DNA of 45,819 nucleotides from Trichomonas vaginalis G3 (Eukaryota; Parabasalia; Trichomonadida; Trichomonadidae), in the NCBI RefSeq assembly GCF_026262505.1, contig NW_026529186.1:1-45819 (forward strand). Reading direction: 5' to 3'. A program made the position numbers and the translations under genes. Positions 1 to 8,796 of the stretch are shown one piece after another (positions within the stretch are counted from its first letter, which is position 1; every line of letters starts with the position of its first letter). A model generated the notes under the pieces. It did not search any database and was not told the DNA's origin. It saw nothing but the letters and a program-made list of their open reading frames with translations.

Positions 1-1
1 G

Positions 2-115
2 TCACTAATGTTCGATTTCGGAGTGTCAAATTACTGTACTACAGTTGCTGCTTCTTTTGCACTTGCGTATCTCTGTAACGAAGAAAAAAAATATGTAAAT
101 GTTTTAAAAAAGTAA
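2..115 (+). CDS. possible 3' end of a host gene (partial)
   Basis: An open frame enters from the left edge and stops with TAA at 113-115. It encodes about 37 residues, including the stretch YCTTVAASFALAYL and a lysine-rich end. I do not recognise the family. The fragment is too short to prove coding, and it could be chance in AT-rich DNA. It lies outside the virus-like element and upstream of an opposite-strand transposase relic. Confidence 0.22.
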   Translation, partial: SLMFDFGVSNYCTTVAASFALAYLCNEEKKYVNVLKK

Positions 116-329
116 GTGTTTATTCTTATTAATCTGACTGAGCTTAGTAAGAAGATGTAATCGATATTGTTAATTTGGGTTAAAAATTAGATTTTATTTT
201 CGATTTTAAAATATTACGAATTAATTTCTTTGATTGGCCTTCCTCTCCGGAAATGTTGAAGAGAAATCCTCAAATCCTTAATTTCTCCATCAACTTTCAA
301 AGGGGTTCTTTGGTGGTATCATTATTCGC

Positions 330-1110
330 TGATATCATAAAATTTGTTTGGTGTAAACCAGGTATGTATTCTGGATTTTTTGGTAACTGTGTATGTGGTG
401 TTTGCGTTATAATTTTCGATTAAATTTTGAATTTGATCCCAAGCTACCTCATCAACTTGAATATTCTGCCAAAATCTTTCGATTTTGCCATTCATGTAAG
501 GGCAGTGTGGTATTATCGTGATTGATTCGACGTTTGCATTTTTTAATAAATTTTTGAAAACACCGTAGTTTTCAAGCCCATTGTCACTCCATATGGCAAA
601 CGGTTTGCCATATACATCGAAACATTGTTATGACACGACTTGTTTGTGCCGCTTCTTTAGTTTCGAATGTGACCAAGCCAAAATTTTTCGTGATTTATCG
701 TCAATAACGCATATAGATATTCACCTTGGCGATGATTTAAAAAGTGAATATCTACATGCCATATTTCATTAACGTAAAAAGCTTCGTATTTTGTTTGACC
801 TTTTGCCTTTGAATTTTTTGGCGGTGTGCAAAGATTGAGAGTTTGAAACATTTATTAACAGTTCTTTCGGAAAATTGAATGTTCAATAATTACGGTCAAA
901 ATAATCTTGTAGTTTTTTTCAAAGATGTGTAAGGCTGATTTGTGCGTATTGAAATATGGGTCATCTTCTGAATTTATATCCGATTCTTGTATCAATTGAA
1001 TGTTGGCGAACGATTTGTACTCGTCTATATTCGAATAGAAATTCTTCGCGGCTTGCGCATTGGCTAGATCCGTCTGGGAGAATTTGAAGAGTTCTTGCAA
1101 TAATGTGACG
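330..1110 (-). pseudogene. decayed rve/integrase-core transposase, IS481-like
   Basis: Read on the minus strand, the region carries an integrase-core signature. It contains NEIWHVDIHF (first Asp), then IWSDNGLENYG (second Asp), and about 35 residues later PHCPYMNGKIERFW with the glutamate, giving a DD35E arrangement. The N-terminal part (about 855-1110) is still partly open and rich in charged residues. The reading is interrupted several times, so the gene is dead. The PHCPYMNGKIERFW form resembles IS481/IS3-type transposases reported as DNA transposons in trichomonads. It is clearly different from the integrase of the Polinton-like element at 3416-4374. The exact family is uncertain and no terminal repeats were identified. 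Confidence 0.55.
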
Positions 1111-1329
1111 ATATACTTTTCAGTTATATAGTCATCTTGAAATGTCAGTGAGAACTGTAATCAACTCTGATTTGATTCCTCGCGCTCCTGGAGTCATCCA
1201 GTATTGTGGGCAGTATGGGAAAGTCACTGCAGACAGTTTGAAATATTTTTCGGTGTCTGGACGTTTGTTTCGCTCATTGATGTGTCGAGCGATTCAAGTA
1301 TCATTTGACGATCTGTCTGAATAGATCGT

Positions 1330-1770
1330 TCTCGGTAGTCCGTGTGATGAAAGGCGACCGTGGAGCGTAGTAGACTATCTTATCTATGATCTTATATCTT
1401 GCAACTTTATTATGTAAATTTTGGACAGATCCACTTATTGTACCATCCTTAACTTTCTTTGTGGTGGATATATCTTTATAGTTTTTGGACCCATATTTAC
1501 GTGCATGTATGCCGTGCGACTAATCGTTTCAATTTGATTGAATATTCAAGAGCGTTTTTAAAAGTTGTTATGTTACGAACGTATAATCTGACAGAGGTCT
1601 AAATTCGACATATGAGTTGTGCTAAGCCAGACGTCTCGTTGTTCACCAGTACCTCAGTTACATACTGGACCATGATTTGCGTGGACTGATACGGCTTTCC
1701 CCTGGACCACGCTCTTCGCGACGCAGTCGGCGATCACTACGGCTGGCACGTGATCATTTGTTGATTAGGC
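1330..1770. other. possible decayed coding DNA, no gene assignable
   Basis: On the minus strand about 75 residues can be read in one frame around 1330-1540 (including HARKYGSKNYKDIS). The rest, up to 1770, is more GC-rich than its surroundings and is interrupted. It may be the upstream part of the integrase-core transposase relic or a separate dead gene. Nothing in it is recognisable. Confidence 0.25.
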
Positions 1771-2218
1771 TTGATGTTAACCAATTCTAATCAATTTAAA
1801 TCGAAGATTCTTTACCACTCATTTGAAAATTTATAAGTTTTGAAAAAAACCGTAAATCATTATGAATCTAAAAATATTTATGTTACAAAAAGTCGCGTAT
1901 ATATTCTATAACTTGATACTGTAAAATAATGTACATATAAGTTTGATTTGTGAATCATTGAATATTAATGCTGTATATATAATATATCAGCATGATATAA
2001 CGGATAGAATAGTTACTTTATAAAACTTACTATAAACATATCAATTTAGAATTTTAATTTTTTACATTGTTCAAATAAAGAATAGTTAAGCTTGACAAGC
2101 TAATTTTAAGTTTTTGCTTTGTTAAAGTTATTTGGTTGGGCAAATGCATTGTGTTCACTTTTTGTTTGAGGTTCACTTTCCGTTAATTTGTCTTATGATA
2201 AATAAAATTAGCTTTTAA
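1771..2218. other. AT-rich intergenic stretch, nothing identified
   Basis: The stretch is very AT-rich, with a near-palindrome around 1971-1993 (GCTG and CAGC arms around a TA-rich centre). No open frame, promoter motif of the neighbouring element, or repeat of note was seen. Confidence 0.5.
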
Positions 2219-2860
2219 GATTTTTTATTTCTTCCTCTTTGAAGTTATCGAAATATTCTGTTATTTTTTCCTTCAGTAATGTTTAGTCTTCTTTGAATGT
2301 AAGTATTTGTTGCAACCTTTGATGTCAAGTGTGTTTGAGAAGAGTATTTTGACAATTTCCTTTATTTGCTCATTCGGTGTCATTGAAATCGGTAAGTTTT
2401 CATCGATCTGTAGAACCAGTTTCTGTCAGATTGTAAATCTTAGCAAGGTCATAAAAGCTTTTGTTGTTTCTTCTGACTAAAAATGCAACATAACCATATC
2501 TCTGTCTTCTTCTTTCTTCCAACTTCTTCAGTATATATCATATACTTATAACTCTTTTCCTTTCCTTTTGTACTGAACGCGGTATTCTTTTCTGATGCTT
2601 TTGTCTTTGGATTCAATGACTTCATCTTTTGCTTGAAGTTTTCTTTCCAATCTCTCCACGTTCTGCCTTATATAGTTCATCTAACATCATGAAATATAAA
2701 CAAGCATAACGAGGTTGAAGCCCACATTGCTACAGGTTTACTAAAAAGTCCTATGAACATAATAACCTTTCAAACCAGGAGCAAATTCTTGCGATTTTCA
2801 TACGGAATCTCTTTCCCCCTCGTTTTCCGAGGAGCAATCATAATGAGGAAAATCTTCTAA
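2219..2860 (-). pseudogene. worn KilA-N/MSV199 gene fragment of the virus-like element family
   Basis: The minus strand encodes pieces matching the protein at 11044-11871. They include the end of the KilA-N domain (LLEDFPHY-like), the coiled linker with AKDEVIE, the EEDRDMVMLH block and LPISMTPNE. It is a third, much more diverged version of that gene, broken in many places and therefore older than copies A and B. It abuts the truncated tail-fibre gene at about 2860 in an order not seen in copy B, so this is a junction between two element fragments. Confidence 0.7.
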
Positions 2861-3419
2861 AATTTATCTCTTGCCAAGTAAAGCTCCAACAATACCACCG
2901 GCAACAAGTCTTGTAGATACTTTGATATCTAATGACAATAGTATTATACATCTAAGACAGGAACTCAATGTGCTTAAACAAATTTTGCCGAATCTTATTT
3001 ACCCGGTTGGCTCTATTTATACGTCAATGAACTCTACCAGACCAGAAGTAGTACTTGGTTTTGGAACTTGGACTCAAATAGTCGACAGGTTTTTGTATTG
3101 TGCAAACTCTTCAAAGGAAACAGGTGGAAGTAAAACGATTTCAGGTGCAAATTTACCTGCGCACAGTCACTACGTAAGTTTAACTACATCTCGAGAAGGT
3201 GGGCATAGGCATAAATATTGGGATTGGACAGGAATGACAAAAGGTAAAGGATATGATGTTAAAGACAACGTTAAGTTTGCTATAAATTGTTACTTGGATA
3301 ACACTGAGGTAGGAGGAGACCATACACATTTCGTTTCAGGGTATACGCAAACAACGGGACAAAGTAAAGACTACATGCCACCTTACATGACAGTTTACGC
3401 ATGGTATAGAAATGCTTAG
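2861..3419 (+). pseudogene. phage-type tail-fibre tip, fragment (copy A)
   Basis: This is the C-terminal part of a tail-fibre/collar-like protein. It contains YPVGSIYTSMNSTRPE, then LGFGTWTQIVDRFLY, several histidine motifs (AHSHY, GGHRHK, GGDHTHF) and the end MPPYMTVYAWYR. This pattern is typical of bacteriophage receptor-binding fibre tips, where HxH motifs bind metal along the trimer. The N-terminal shaft is missing, and the frame opens from the KilA-N relic to the left. The tip differs strongly from that in copy B, while the last 13 residues and the DNA beyond are the same. Its stop codon overlaps the stop codon of the convergent integrase. Confidence 0.75.
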
Positions 3420-4374
3420 TCGTCATTTTCAACTTCTTTAGCATATTCGTCAGGAGTTGTCTTATATTTGTTAGGAACTGTCTTTGAAAGTATACCACCT
3501 TGAACTTTGACAAGTTTGAAACGAGGTCTGACAATAGTAGTTTTATCTTCTGCTTGCAGTCTGTACATTTTGCCATGTTTGCCTAAAACTTCATAATATT
3601 CTCTTGTATACTTTCTTCTATTTTTACGAACACGAATGTGAGTACCTGTCGGGTTCCCATTGTTGTCATAGTCAATAGTATTTTCATATGGGTCGCGTTT
3701 AGGTATTTCTATTTTTACTTTGTCACCTTTCTGAAGTTTGAAGCCCGGCATTCTTTCTTGTTTGTCTCTTTTGACTAAATTATTAAATATATAGTCTTTC
3801 TCTAAGTCAGGGTTGTTTTTCATTTCTTCGGGGGAGTGGTTTCCCAAACCTTTTTGTTTACGGCTATTGTAAATATTTAAAACTTGTCTCATCTTTGCCA
3901 TGGAGAAGTGTCTATATTTGTCGTCATATGACATTTCATTTGCTTCACCACCTTGTGGTTGGTTTAAGTCTCTTAACATTTTTATACAACCGTCAATGAC
4001 ACCAAGAGCAGAATGGTTTTGGTCGACAATGAAATATTGGTTTACATTTTTTGAACGCAGATAGTTTTTACATCGTCTGATTTGAAAGAACTTTCACAGT
4101 CAGATGTCAGTTTTGTTGGATGGTATTTGTCAACGAATATTGTCAAAGCTGCTAAGATATCTAAAATATTTTTGGACTGTAATGGTATGGCTTCACAGTA
4201 TCTTGTGTTTTGACCGACAAATATTAGCCAGTATGGTGGTCCATCTTCTCTATACCTCGGAATGTTTTCCAAGATATCCATAAACCAAGCATTTGGTGTT
4301 GAACTAAAGATTTTTACCATGAGTGCTTTTTTTGTCGCTTTAGAAACATAGGGGTCCTTGTTTGGATTCGTCAT
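3416..4374 (-). pseudogene. retroviral-like integrase, Polinton type (copy A)
   Basis: An rve-fold integrase of about 315 residues that would insert the element into host DNA. The first catalytic acid lies in AWFMDILENIP and the second in KLTSDCESSF. The third position falls in the HSALGVIDGCIKML segment, the place where other integrases carry their last acid. The C-terminal part (KLQKGDKVKI through TTIVRPRFKLVKV) resembles the SH3-like DNA-binding tail of Polinton and retrotransposon integrases. The gene is broken, with about one break. It is convergent with the fibre gene and divergent from the MG-protein gene at 4392. Confidence 0.85.
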
Positions 4375-4375
4375 T

Positions 4376-4391
4376 TTTTAACCCATAAGAA
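4376..4391 (+). promoter_or_regulatory. short T-run start motif (virion-gene type)
   Basis: TTTTTTAACCCATAAGAA lies directly before the ATG at 4392. A closely similar block (TTTTTACCCATATGAA) precedes the major capsid ATG at 18765 on the other strand. It is probably the late-type promoter or start context of the element. Confidence 0.5.
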
Positions 4392-4793
4392 ATGGGTTTA
4401 TTTGGCGCGTTAGCAGGAGTTGCATCCAGATTTTTGCCCGCAGTGGGAACAATAGCCAGAGGTGTATTTGGAGTTGGAAGGAAGATTTTGAGTACATTAG
4501 GTATACTGAAAGAGAAAGCACAACCTATTATACAAACTGTACAGAAAGGTTGGGATGTAGCACGAGATGCAACAAATCTTATTCCAAATCCTGAAACAAG
4601 AGGAAAAGTTCAAGGATGGATGGACAATGTAGGAAGACAAGCAGGAAACTATTATAACAAAGCAAATGACTACTATAACCAAGCAGGACACTATATGGAC
4701 CAAGGTGAAAGATTCTTTAACAGAGGATATAACCATGCACAACAATGGGTAAACAATAACCAACCTCAACCGCCTCAAACGTGGGGAATGTAA
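4392..4793 (+). CDS. amphipathic N-terminus virion-like protein, MGLF type (copy A)
   Basis: A whole-looking protein of 133 residues. It begins MGLFGALAGVASRFLPAVG, a glycine/alanine-rich amphipathic or membrane-active segment with an N-myristoylation-like start. A helical middle follows, then a tyrosine/asparagine-rich repeat (NYYNKANDYYNQAGHYMDQG) and a Gln/Pro tail. The design recalls membrane-lytic minor capsid proteins such as adenovirus pVI, but this is analogy, not homology. It heads a plus-strand run of genes (4392-7243). Confidence 0.7.
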   Translation: MGLFGALAGVASRFLPAVGTIARGVFGVGRKILSTLGILKEKAQPIIQTVQKGWDVARDATNLIPNPETRGKVQGWMDNVGRQAGNYYNKANDYYNQAGHYMDQGERFFNRGYNHAQQWVNNNQPQPPQTWGM

Positions 4794-4795
4794 AG

Positions 4796-4812
4796 TTTTT
4801 TACTGAGATGAA
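4796..4812 (+). promoter_or_regulatory. TTTTTTACTGAGATGAA start motif
   Basis: The block TTTTTTACTGAGATGAA immediately precedes the ATG at 4813. It is repeated almost exactly before the ATG at 4985 and before the copy B genes at 31078 and 31251. Its recurrence at adjacent genes shows it is a functional start context rather than chance. Confidence 0.55.
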
Positions 4813-4965
4813 ATGAACAATACAGCATTGAGACAAATGGGTTCAAGATGGATTTGTCGGCTTCCAGCAGTTACACAACGTGTTTGTCAAGTTCTTCCTA
4901 TACCTCAGGAAGTTTTAGACCGACTTAAAAAACCTAAACAACCAGTTGAAAACAAACCAAACTAA
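4813..4965 (+). CDS. small 50-residue protein of unknown function (copy A)
   Basis: The protein starts MNNTALRQMG and ends KQPVENKPN, with two cysteines (WICRL, RVCQVL). It sits between two genes that share its TTTTTTACTGAGATGAA leader, and the frame is kept between identical spacers, which argues it is real despite its size. No family was recognised. Confidence 0.55.
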   Translation: MNNTALRQMGSRWICRLPAVTQRVCQVLPIPQEVLDRLKKPKQPVENKPN

Positions 4966-4984
4966 AATTTTTTACTGAGATGAA

Positions 4985-5567
4985 ATGACCGAAGAAGTTG
5001 AAACGGTAGATTTGACACCACAAACAAAAAGTTCAGAACCATTGTCAAAACCTGTCAAAGAACTTACAGATGAAGAGAAAAATTCAATAATAGAAAGTGC
5101 CAGGTCTGGAAATACAAACCCTAACTAAAGTCACTTTTCATAAAAATGGAACGGCAAGTATCTCAAAAAAGAAACAGACTCTCACAAATAAAATATTGAA
5201 GTCTGAAGGAGCTTTCGAGACAACAGATGGAAAAGTTTACTTCACTGACCAACAGTTCATTATAGAACATCTCATTGACTTAGAGTCGAAATATTCTAAA
5301 CTTTACAACAAACACAAAAAGTTGAAAGGAAAACAAAAACAAATGGCATATGATATTTATGAAGATGTTGACGACACAACTATTCCTGCAAGTGAAGTAA
5401 AGTCAAAGGAACCGAAAAGTGACGAAAAACAGATAGAAGAAGAGAAACCAAAAACTGAAGATAAACCAAAACCAAAGTTTAGTTTGGAAACTAAACCAAG
5501 TCAACCTTCATTAGCTGGTATGGGTTGGCGTCAAAGACTTATGGCAGCAGGCGGTTATGTAAAGTAA
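4985..5567 (+). pseudogene. acidic/lysine-rich protein of unknown function (copy A)
   Basis: A gene of about 190 residues starting MTEEVETVDL. The middle part is coiled-coil-like (LIDLESKYSKLYNKHKKLKG), followed by a charged E/K/P-rich linker and a conserved end (LAGMGWRQRLMAAGGYVK). The linker suggests a flexible virion or scaffold protein. It is broken, with about one or two breaks. No known family was recognised. Confidence 0.6.
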
Positions 5568-5596
5568 AGAAAAATTTTTTTTTTATTTTTATAAAA

Positions 5597-6316
5597 ATGC
5601 CCCCATATAGAATGGATAGAAAATCTGCTAGAATAAAAGCAGAGTTGCAAAGTTATGGTTGGAGAGTTTCGAAGAAGTTTAAATATAGGAAGGGAAGACC
5701 CATAAAAGTCTATGACAAATTGTCTGGTCTTCGCTACGAAATGGATTTGGAAACAGCACGTGCAAATTATCCAAACAGACTAGAGAGGTTAGAAGAAGAA
5801 CGTCTTATGGACATGCCTTTCGATGTTAGTGAACCTCAAGTTGAAGGACACGACGGCTTTGCCAGATTCTACTGGAAACATGACGAACAATTGCATCCTT
5901 TGAGAAGGAAAAAAGGAAAAGGTGAAGACACACATGCTCCCATGGAAAGAACAAGATATGCATATGAGAAGTACCGTGAAGTTAGAAGTCAAATTACATC
6001 TGGTCGAACCTTTACAGTAAACTTTGACGAAGGAAAGAACAAAGAAGGCTTCATGGGTGTACTTGCTGCCATACAAGACGGAAATAAGAAAGGACACAAT
6101 CTCAGATTGACCATAACAGATTTGGATGGTCACATTTACTATGCACATGGCAATGAACAAACAGCCGCAAAACTTCTTGACGCTTTCAAGACTACAAAGA
6201 GAGAACAAATGGTTGACTCCGACTCAGACATTTTGAATGCAATTGAAGGAATTGCAAGTGTCAAGTTCGAATGGTACCAACCTAACCCTCAAGCAGTCAG
6301 ACAACATGTTTGTTAG
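5597..6316 (+). CDS. basic protein of unknown function, 239 residues (copy A)
   Basis: The start chosen is the ATG at 5597, after an A/T-tract leader, because the longer open frame overlaps the previous gene. The N-terminus is strongly basic (YRMDRKSARIKAE, KKFKYRKGRPIKVYDK). A C-terminal globular part includes RTFTVNFDEG and a LRLTITDLDGHIYYAHG strand-rich segment. The gene looks whole and is highly conserved in copy B. A DNA-binding or core protein role is possible but unproven. Confidence 0.65.
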   Translation: MPPYRMDRKSARIKAELQSYGWRVSKKFKYRKGRPIKVYDKLSGLRYEMDLETARANYPNRLERLEEERLMDMPFDVSEPQVEGHDGFARFYWKHDEQLHPLRRKKGKGEDTHAPMERTRYAYEKYREVRSQITSGRTFTVNFDEGKNKEGFMGVLAAIQDGNKKGHNLRLTITDLDGHIYYAHGNEQTAAKLLDAFKTTKREQMVDSDSDILNAIEGIASVKFEWYQPNPQAVRQHVC

Positions 6317-6361
6317 ATGAGAAATAAAATATTGCATGAAGTAAAAACGTTTTTTAAAACC

Positions 6362-6382
6362 ATATATTTTTACATATATTAA
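6362..6382 (+). promoter_or_regulatory. short T-run start motif
   Basis: ATTTTTACATATATTAA lies immediately before the ATG at 6383. The same leader, with one or two changes, precedes the MGFF protein gene at 27083. Confidence 0.45.
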
Positions 6383-7243
6383 ATGCTTCAGGTTGAAAAA
6401 CAAAGAACAAAAGTAGCAGATACAAAACCGTTAGACTATATCTTTACAAATGCTGGTAGGACTATTTCAGATGAAGAAATTTCATCCCGTTCATACAGGT
6501 TTGACTATCCAATTCGTTGGCTTCAAAGTCCTTCAGATGCAAAGGCAATAGGATTTAGAAGAGTTTTGTTTTCAAATAGAACTAACGCGTTTATGTTCGC
6601 AGTATATTTTCATGGGCAGTATAAAGGTTCTGATGGTCTTATAGACAAATTTGATGAAATGAGAATCTTTACAGTTCGTTCAGACGAAAGTCTTGAGAAA
6701 ACTCTAAATGACTTTCAAACTCAAATGAACAAATACTATTGGGAATTTCAAGAAAAATACGACTCTTTACTAAATGGAACATACTATCTGAAACTAGAAT
6801 ATGACAAGATGAACTCCACCGTTTCATTTCAAAAGATTGAAATTAACCCTCCAAGAGATACAGAGTTTTTATTTTGGAAAGTAGACAAACGTTCTTGGGC
6901 ACAATTTCTTCGGTTACTAAACCAGAACGAACCATTACCACCAGATGGTCCATTTAAATTTATACTTCCACCAGCAGATTTGACAGTTTATAGAAATGTG
7001 TTTGACCCTCAAAATGTTATGTGCCATGCAAGTTTCAGTTCAAGCAACAATAGTTTTCTATGTATTGGTAAGGACGTTTATGACTTTGCTTCTAAATTCT
7101 ACGAACCACCTAGTAACAGTTTCTCTGACTTTCAAGTTTGGTTCACAACAAATGGTGTGCAGCATATAATACCATTGTACTATGACTTTTATCTCGAATT
7201 GTCTTTCATATACAACTACGGAAAAGTGCTGAAAAAGTATTGA
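6383..7243 (+). CDS. paralogue 1 of a two-member element family (copy A)
   Basis: A whole-looking protein of 286 residues, strand-rich and without membrane segments. The N-terminus (MLQVEKQRTKVADTKPLDY) and the C-terminal block (EPPSNSFSDFQVWFTTNG, then FYLELSFIYNY) are shared with the minus-strand gene at 27330-28177. This shows an old duplication within the element. Its position in the virion-gene run suggests a structural role such as a vertex or spike component; that is inference. It ends the plus-strand run, and the repeat module follows. Confidence 0.65.
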   Translation: MLQVEKQRTKVADTKPLDYIFTNAGRTISDEEISSRSYRFDYPIRWLQSPSDAKAIGFRRVLFSNRTNAFMFAVYFHGQYKGSDGLIDKFDEMRIFTVRSDESLEKTLNDFQTQMNKYYWEFQEKYDSLLNGTYYLKLEYDKMNSTVSFQKIEINPPRDTEFLFWKVDKRSWAQFLRLLNQNEPLPPDGPFKFILPPADLTVYRNVFDPQNVMCHASFSSSNNSFLCIGKDVYDFASKFYEPPSNSFSDFQVWFTTNGVQHIIPLYYDFYLELSFIYNYGKVLKKY

Positions 7244-7249
7244 AAAATA

Positions 7250-8270
7250 TATTTTAGGTGAAGTGGTGAGATCTCACCTCTTTTTTCACCTGTTTTTTCA
7301 CCCTCTTGAATTTTCATGAATTTCCTTAAGATAGAAAAAAAGTGAGTTAAAATGAGATGTTTACTGAGGGGGTCCCTCGGTCCCTCGGTCCCTCGGTCAA
7401 CTAACATCTTTTTGAAAATGGTGACAACATGACATTTTGACAACAGTCGGGAAAATGTCAAGACTTCTTCATCGTAACGAGTGTAAATGAACCAAAAATA
7501 TATTTTAGGTGAAGAGGTGAGATCTCACCTGTTTTCTCACCTCTTTTCTCACCCGTTGAATTTTCATGAAATTTGGTCATTTTTCAGCAAAAATATATTT
7601 TAGGGTAGAAGGTTAGATCTAACCTGTTTTCTCACCTGTTTTCTCACCTGTTGAATTTTGTATAAAAACCAACCGCCAGAATTCCGGCGGTTGCTATATT
7701 CTTCACAAAATGCTTGTTTTGAGGTCGAGCCACTTTTGGCTCCACCTGTTTTTTCAACCAAAATTCTTGAGTTTTGTTCTGAATTCGGCAAAAATATATT
7801 TTAGGTGAAGAGGTGAGATCTCACCTCTTTTCTCACCTCTTTTCTCACCCGTTGAATTTTCATGACTTCTTCGTACATGTTTTGTCAAAACTTCTTCGTA
7901 ATGAGCGTAAATCAGACAAAAATATAATTTAGGTGAAGAGGTGAGATCTCACCTGTTTTCTCACCTCTTTTCTAACATCGTAGAAAACTCATGAAATTTA
8001 CACCAAAAATATATTTTATGTTAGCATGTTAGATCTAACCTCATTTCTAACATCGTAGAAAACTCATGAAATTTACACCAAAAATATATTTTAGGGTAGA
8101 AGGTTAGATCTAACCTGTTTTCTAACACGTTTTCTACCCTCTTGAATTTTCATGAAATTCCTTAAGATAGAAAAAGTATTGAAAAATAAAGTTTATGTTA
8201 GCATGTTAGATCTAACACGTTTTCTAACATTTTTTCTAACATCGTAGAAAACTCTTGAAATTTCATGAAT
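7250..8270. repeat. block of AGATCT-centred palindrome cassettes (copy A, left side)
   Basis: The block holds eight repeated cassettes. Each has an AAAAATATATTTTA segment, then a palindrome GGTGAGATCTCACC or GTTAGATCTAAC, then a run of related TTTTCTCACCT or TTTTCTAACAT units. AGATCT centres lie near 7269, 7520, 7615, 7816, 7944, 8031, 8106 and 8208. Each centre is a GATC site, the classical target of Dam-like methylases, and copy B encodes a D12-class methylase. No gene is credible here. An imperfect palindrome with GAATTC centre lies at 7671-7692. Confidence 0.75.
7365..7460 (+). repeat. left arm of an inverted repeat around the 8797 gene
   Basis: The arm holds a short tandem TCCCTCGG unit (about 3.5 copies) followed by a unique stretch ending ACATGACATTTTGACAAC. 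The reverse complement of both parts lies at about 9975-10062. The pair brackets the palindrome blocks, the 22-bp array and the 304-residue protein gene. Confidence 0.7.
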
Positions 8271-8285
8271 GGCTCGATGTTGTCC

Positions 8286-8600
8286 ATTGTTCTGTTTCAG
8301 AACTAGTCTTGTACTGTTTCAGAACAATATTTGTACTGTTTCAGAACAATATTTGTACTGTTTCAGAACAATATTTGTTCTGATTCAGAACAATATTTCC
8401 CGTCAAAGCTCTCAATTTGTGAGAAAAATTTTCTGTTTCAGAACAATATTTGTTCTGATTCAGAACAATATTTGTACTGTTTCAGAACAATATTTGTACT
8501 GTTTCAGAACAATATTTGTACTGTTTCAGAACAATATTTGTACTGTTTCAGAACAATATTTGTACTGTTTCAGAACAATATTTGTACTGTTTCAGAACAA
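8286..8600. repeat. 22-bp tandem array 1, bipartite (copy A)
   Basis: About 13 units of a 22-bp repeat, each containing CAGAACAATATTTG and a TACTGTTT or TTCTGATT joint. A single non-repeat core at about 8398-8433, which contains the small inverted repeat TCTCA/TGAGA, splits the array in two. Some joints create a TGTTCTGATTCAGAACA dyad. The left edge is the reverse complement of the start of the copy B gene at 33965-34330; the right edge is ATGTCCGACGTACCACC. The regular period and the core look like protein-binding iterons. Confidence 0.85.
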
Positions 8601-8619
8601 TGTCCGACGTACCACCAAA

Positions 8620-8720
8620 AAATATATTTTATGTTAGCATGTTAGATCTAACACGTTTTCTAACATTTTTTCTAACATTTTTTCTAACATCGTAGAAAAC
8701 TCTTGAAATTTCATGAATTT
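8620..8720. repeat. AGATCT palindrome cassette before the 8797 gene (copy A)
   Basis: One more AAAATATATTTTA plus GTTAGATCTAAC cassette with TTTTTTCTAACAT units. It lies between array 1 and the promoter of the 304-residue protein gene. Confidence 0.6.
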
Positions 8721-8744
8721 TGACACTTTCACAAAAAACATAAA

Positions 8745-8796
8745 AAATAAAGTTAGTTTTTTTAAAAAAAATATTTTTTATTCTTATTGTAAGAAC
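8745..8796 (+). promoter_or_regulatory. A/T-tract promoter-like block (regulatory-gene type)
   Basis: The block has AAATAAAGTTAG, then a T-run, an A-run, TATTTTTTAT and TTGTAAGAAC directly before the ATG at 8797. Nearly the same block precedes the genes at 10341 and 11044 and their copy B partners. A shorter form precedes the helicase and the 139-residue protein on the minus strand. Confidence 0.65.

Noticed and set aside
1142-1324. 60-residue plus-strand ORF
   Set aside because: It is antisense to the transposase relic, with no recognisable feature and no promoter.
7216-7461. Peptide LLSKCHVVTIFKKMLVDRG read in both arms of the inverted repeat, in both copies
   Set aside because: The four matches are copies of one DNA repeat, not independent evidence for coding. 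The flanks are repeats and no promoter motif is present.
8286-8600. CRISPR-like array
   Set aside because: The repeats are directly adjacent without unique spacers, and no cas-type gene is present.
8269-8645. Two overlapping plus-strand ORFs across array 1 (and the same at 34352-34770)
   Set aside because: The 22-bp unit contains no stop in any plus-strand frame, so the ORFs arise automatically from the repeat; their products are only translated repeat.
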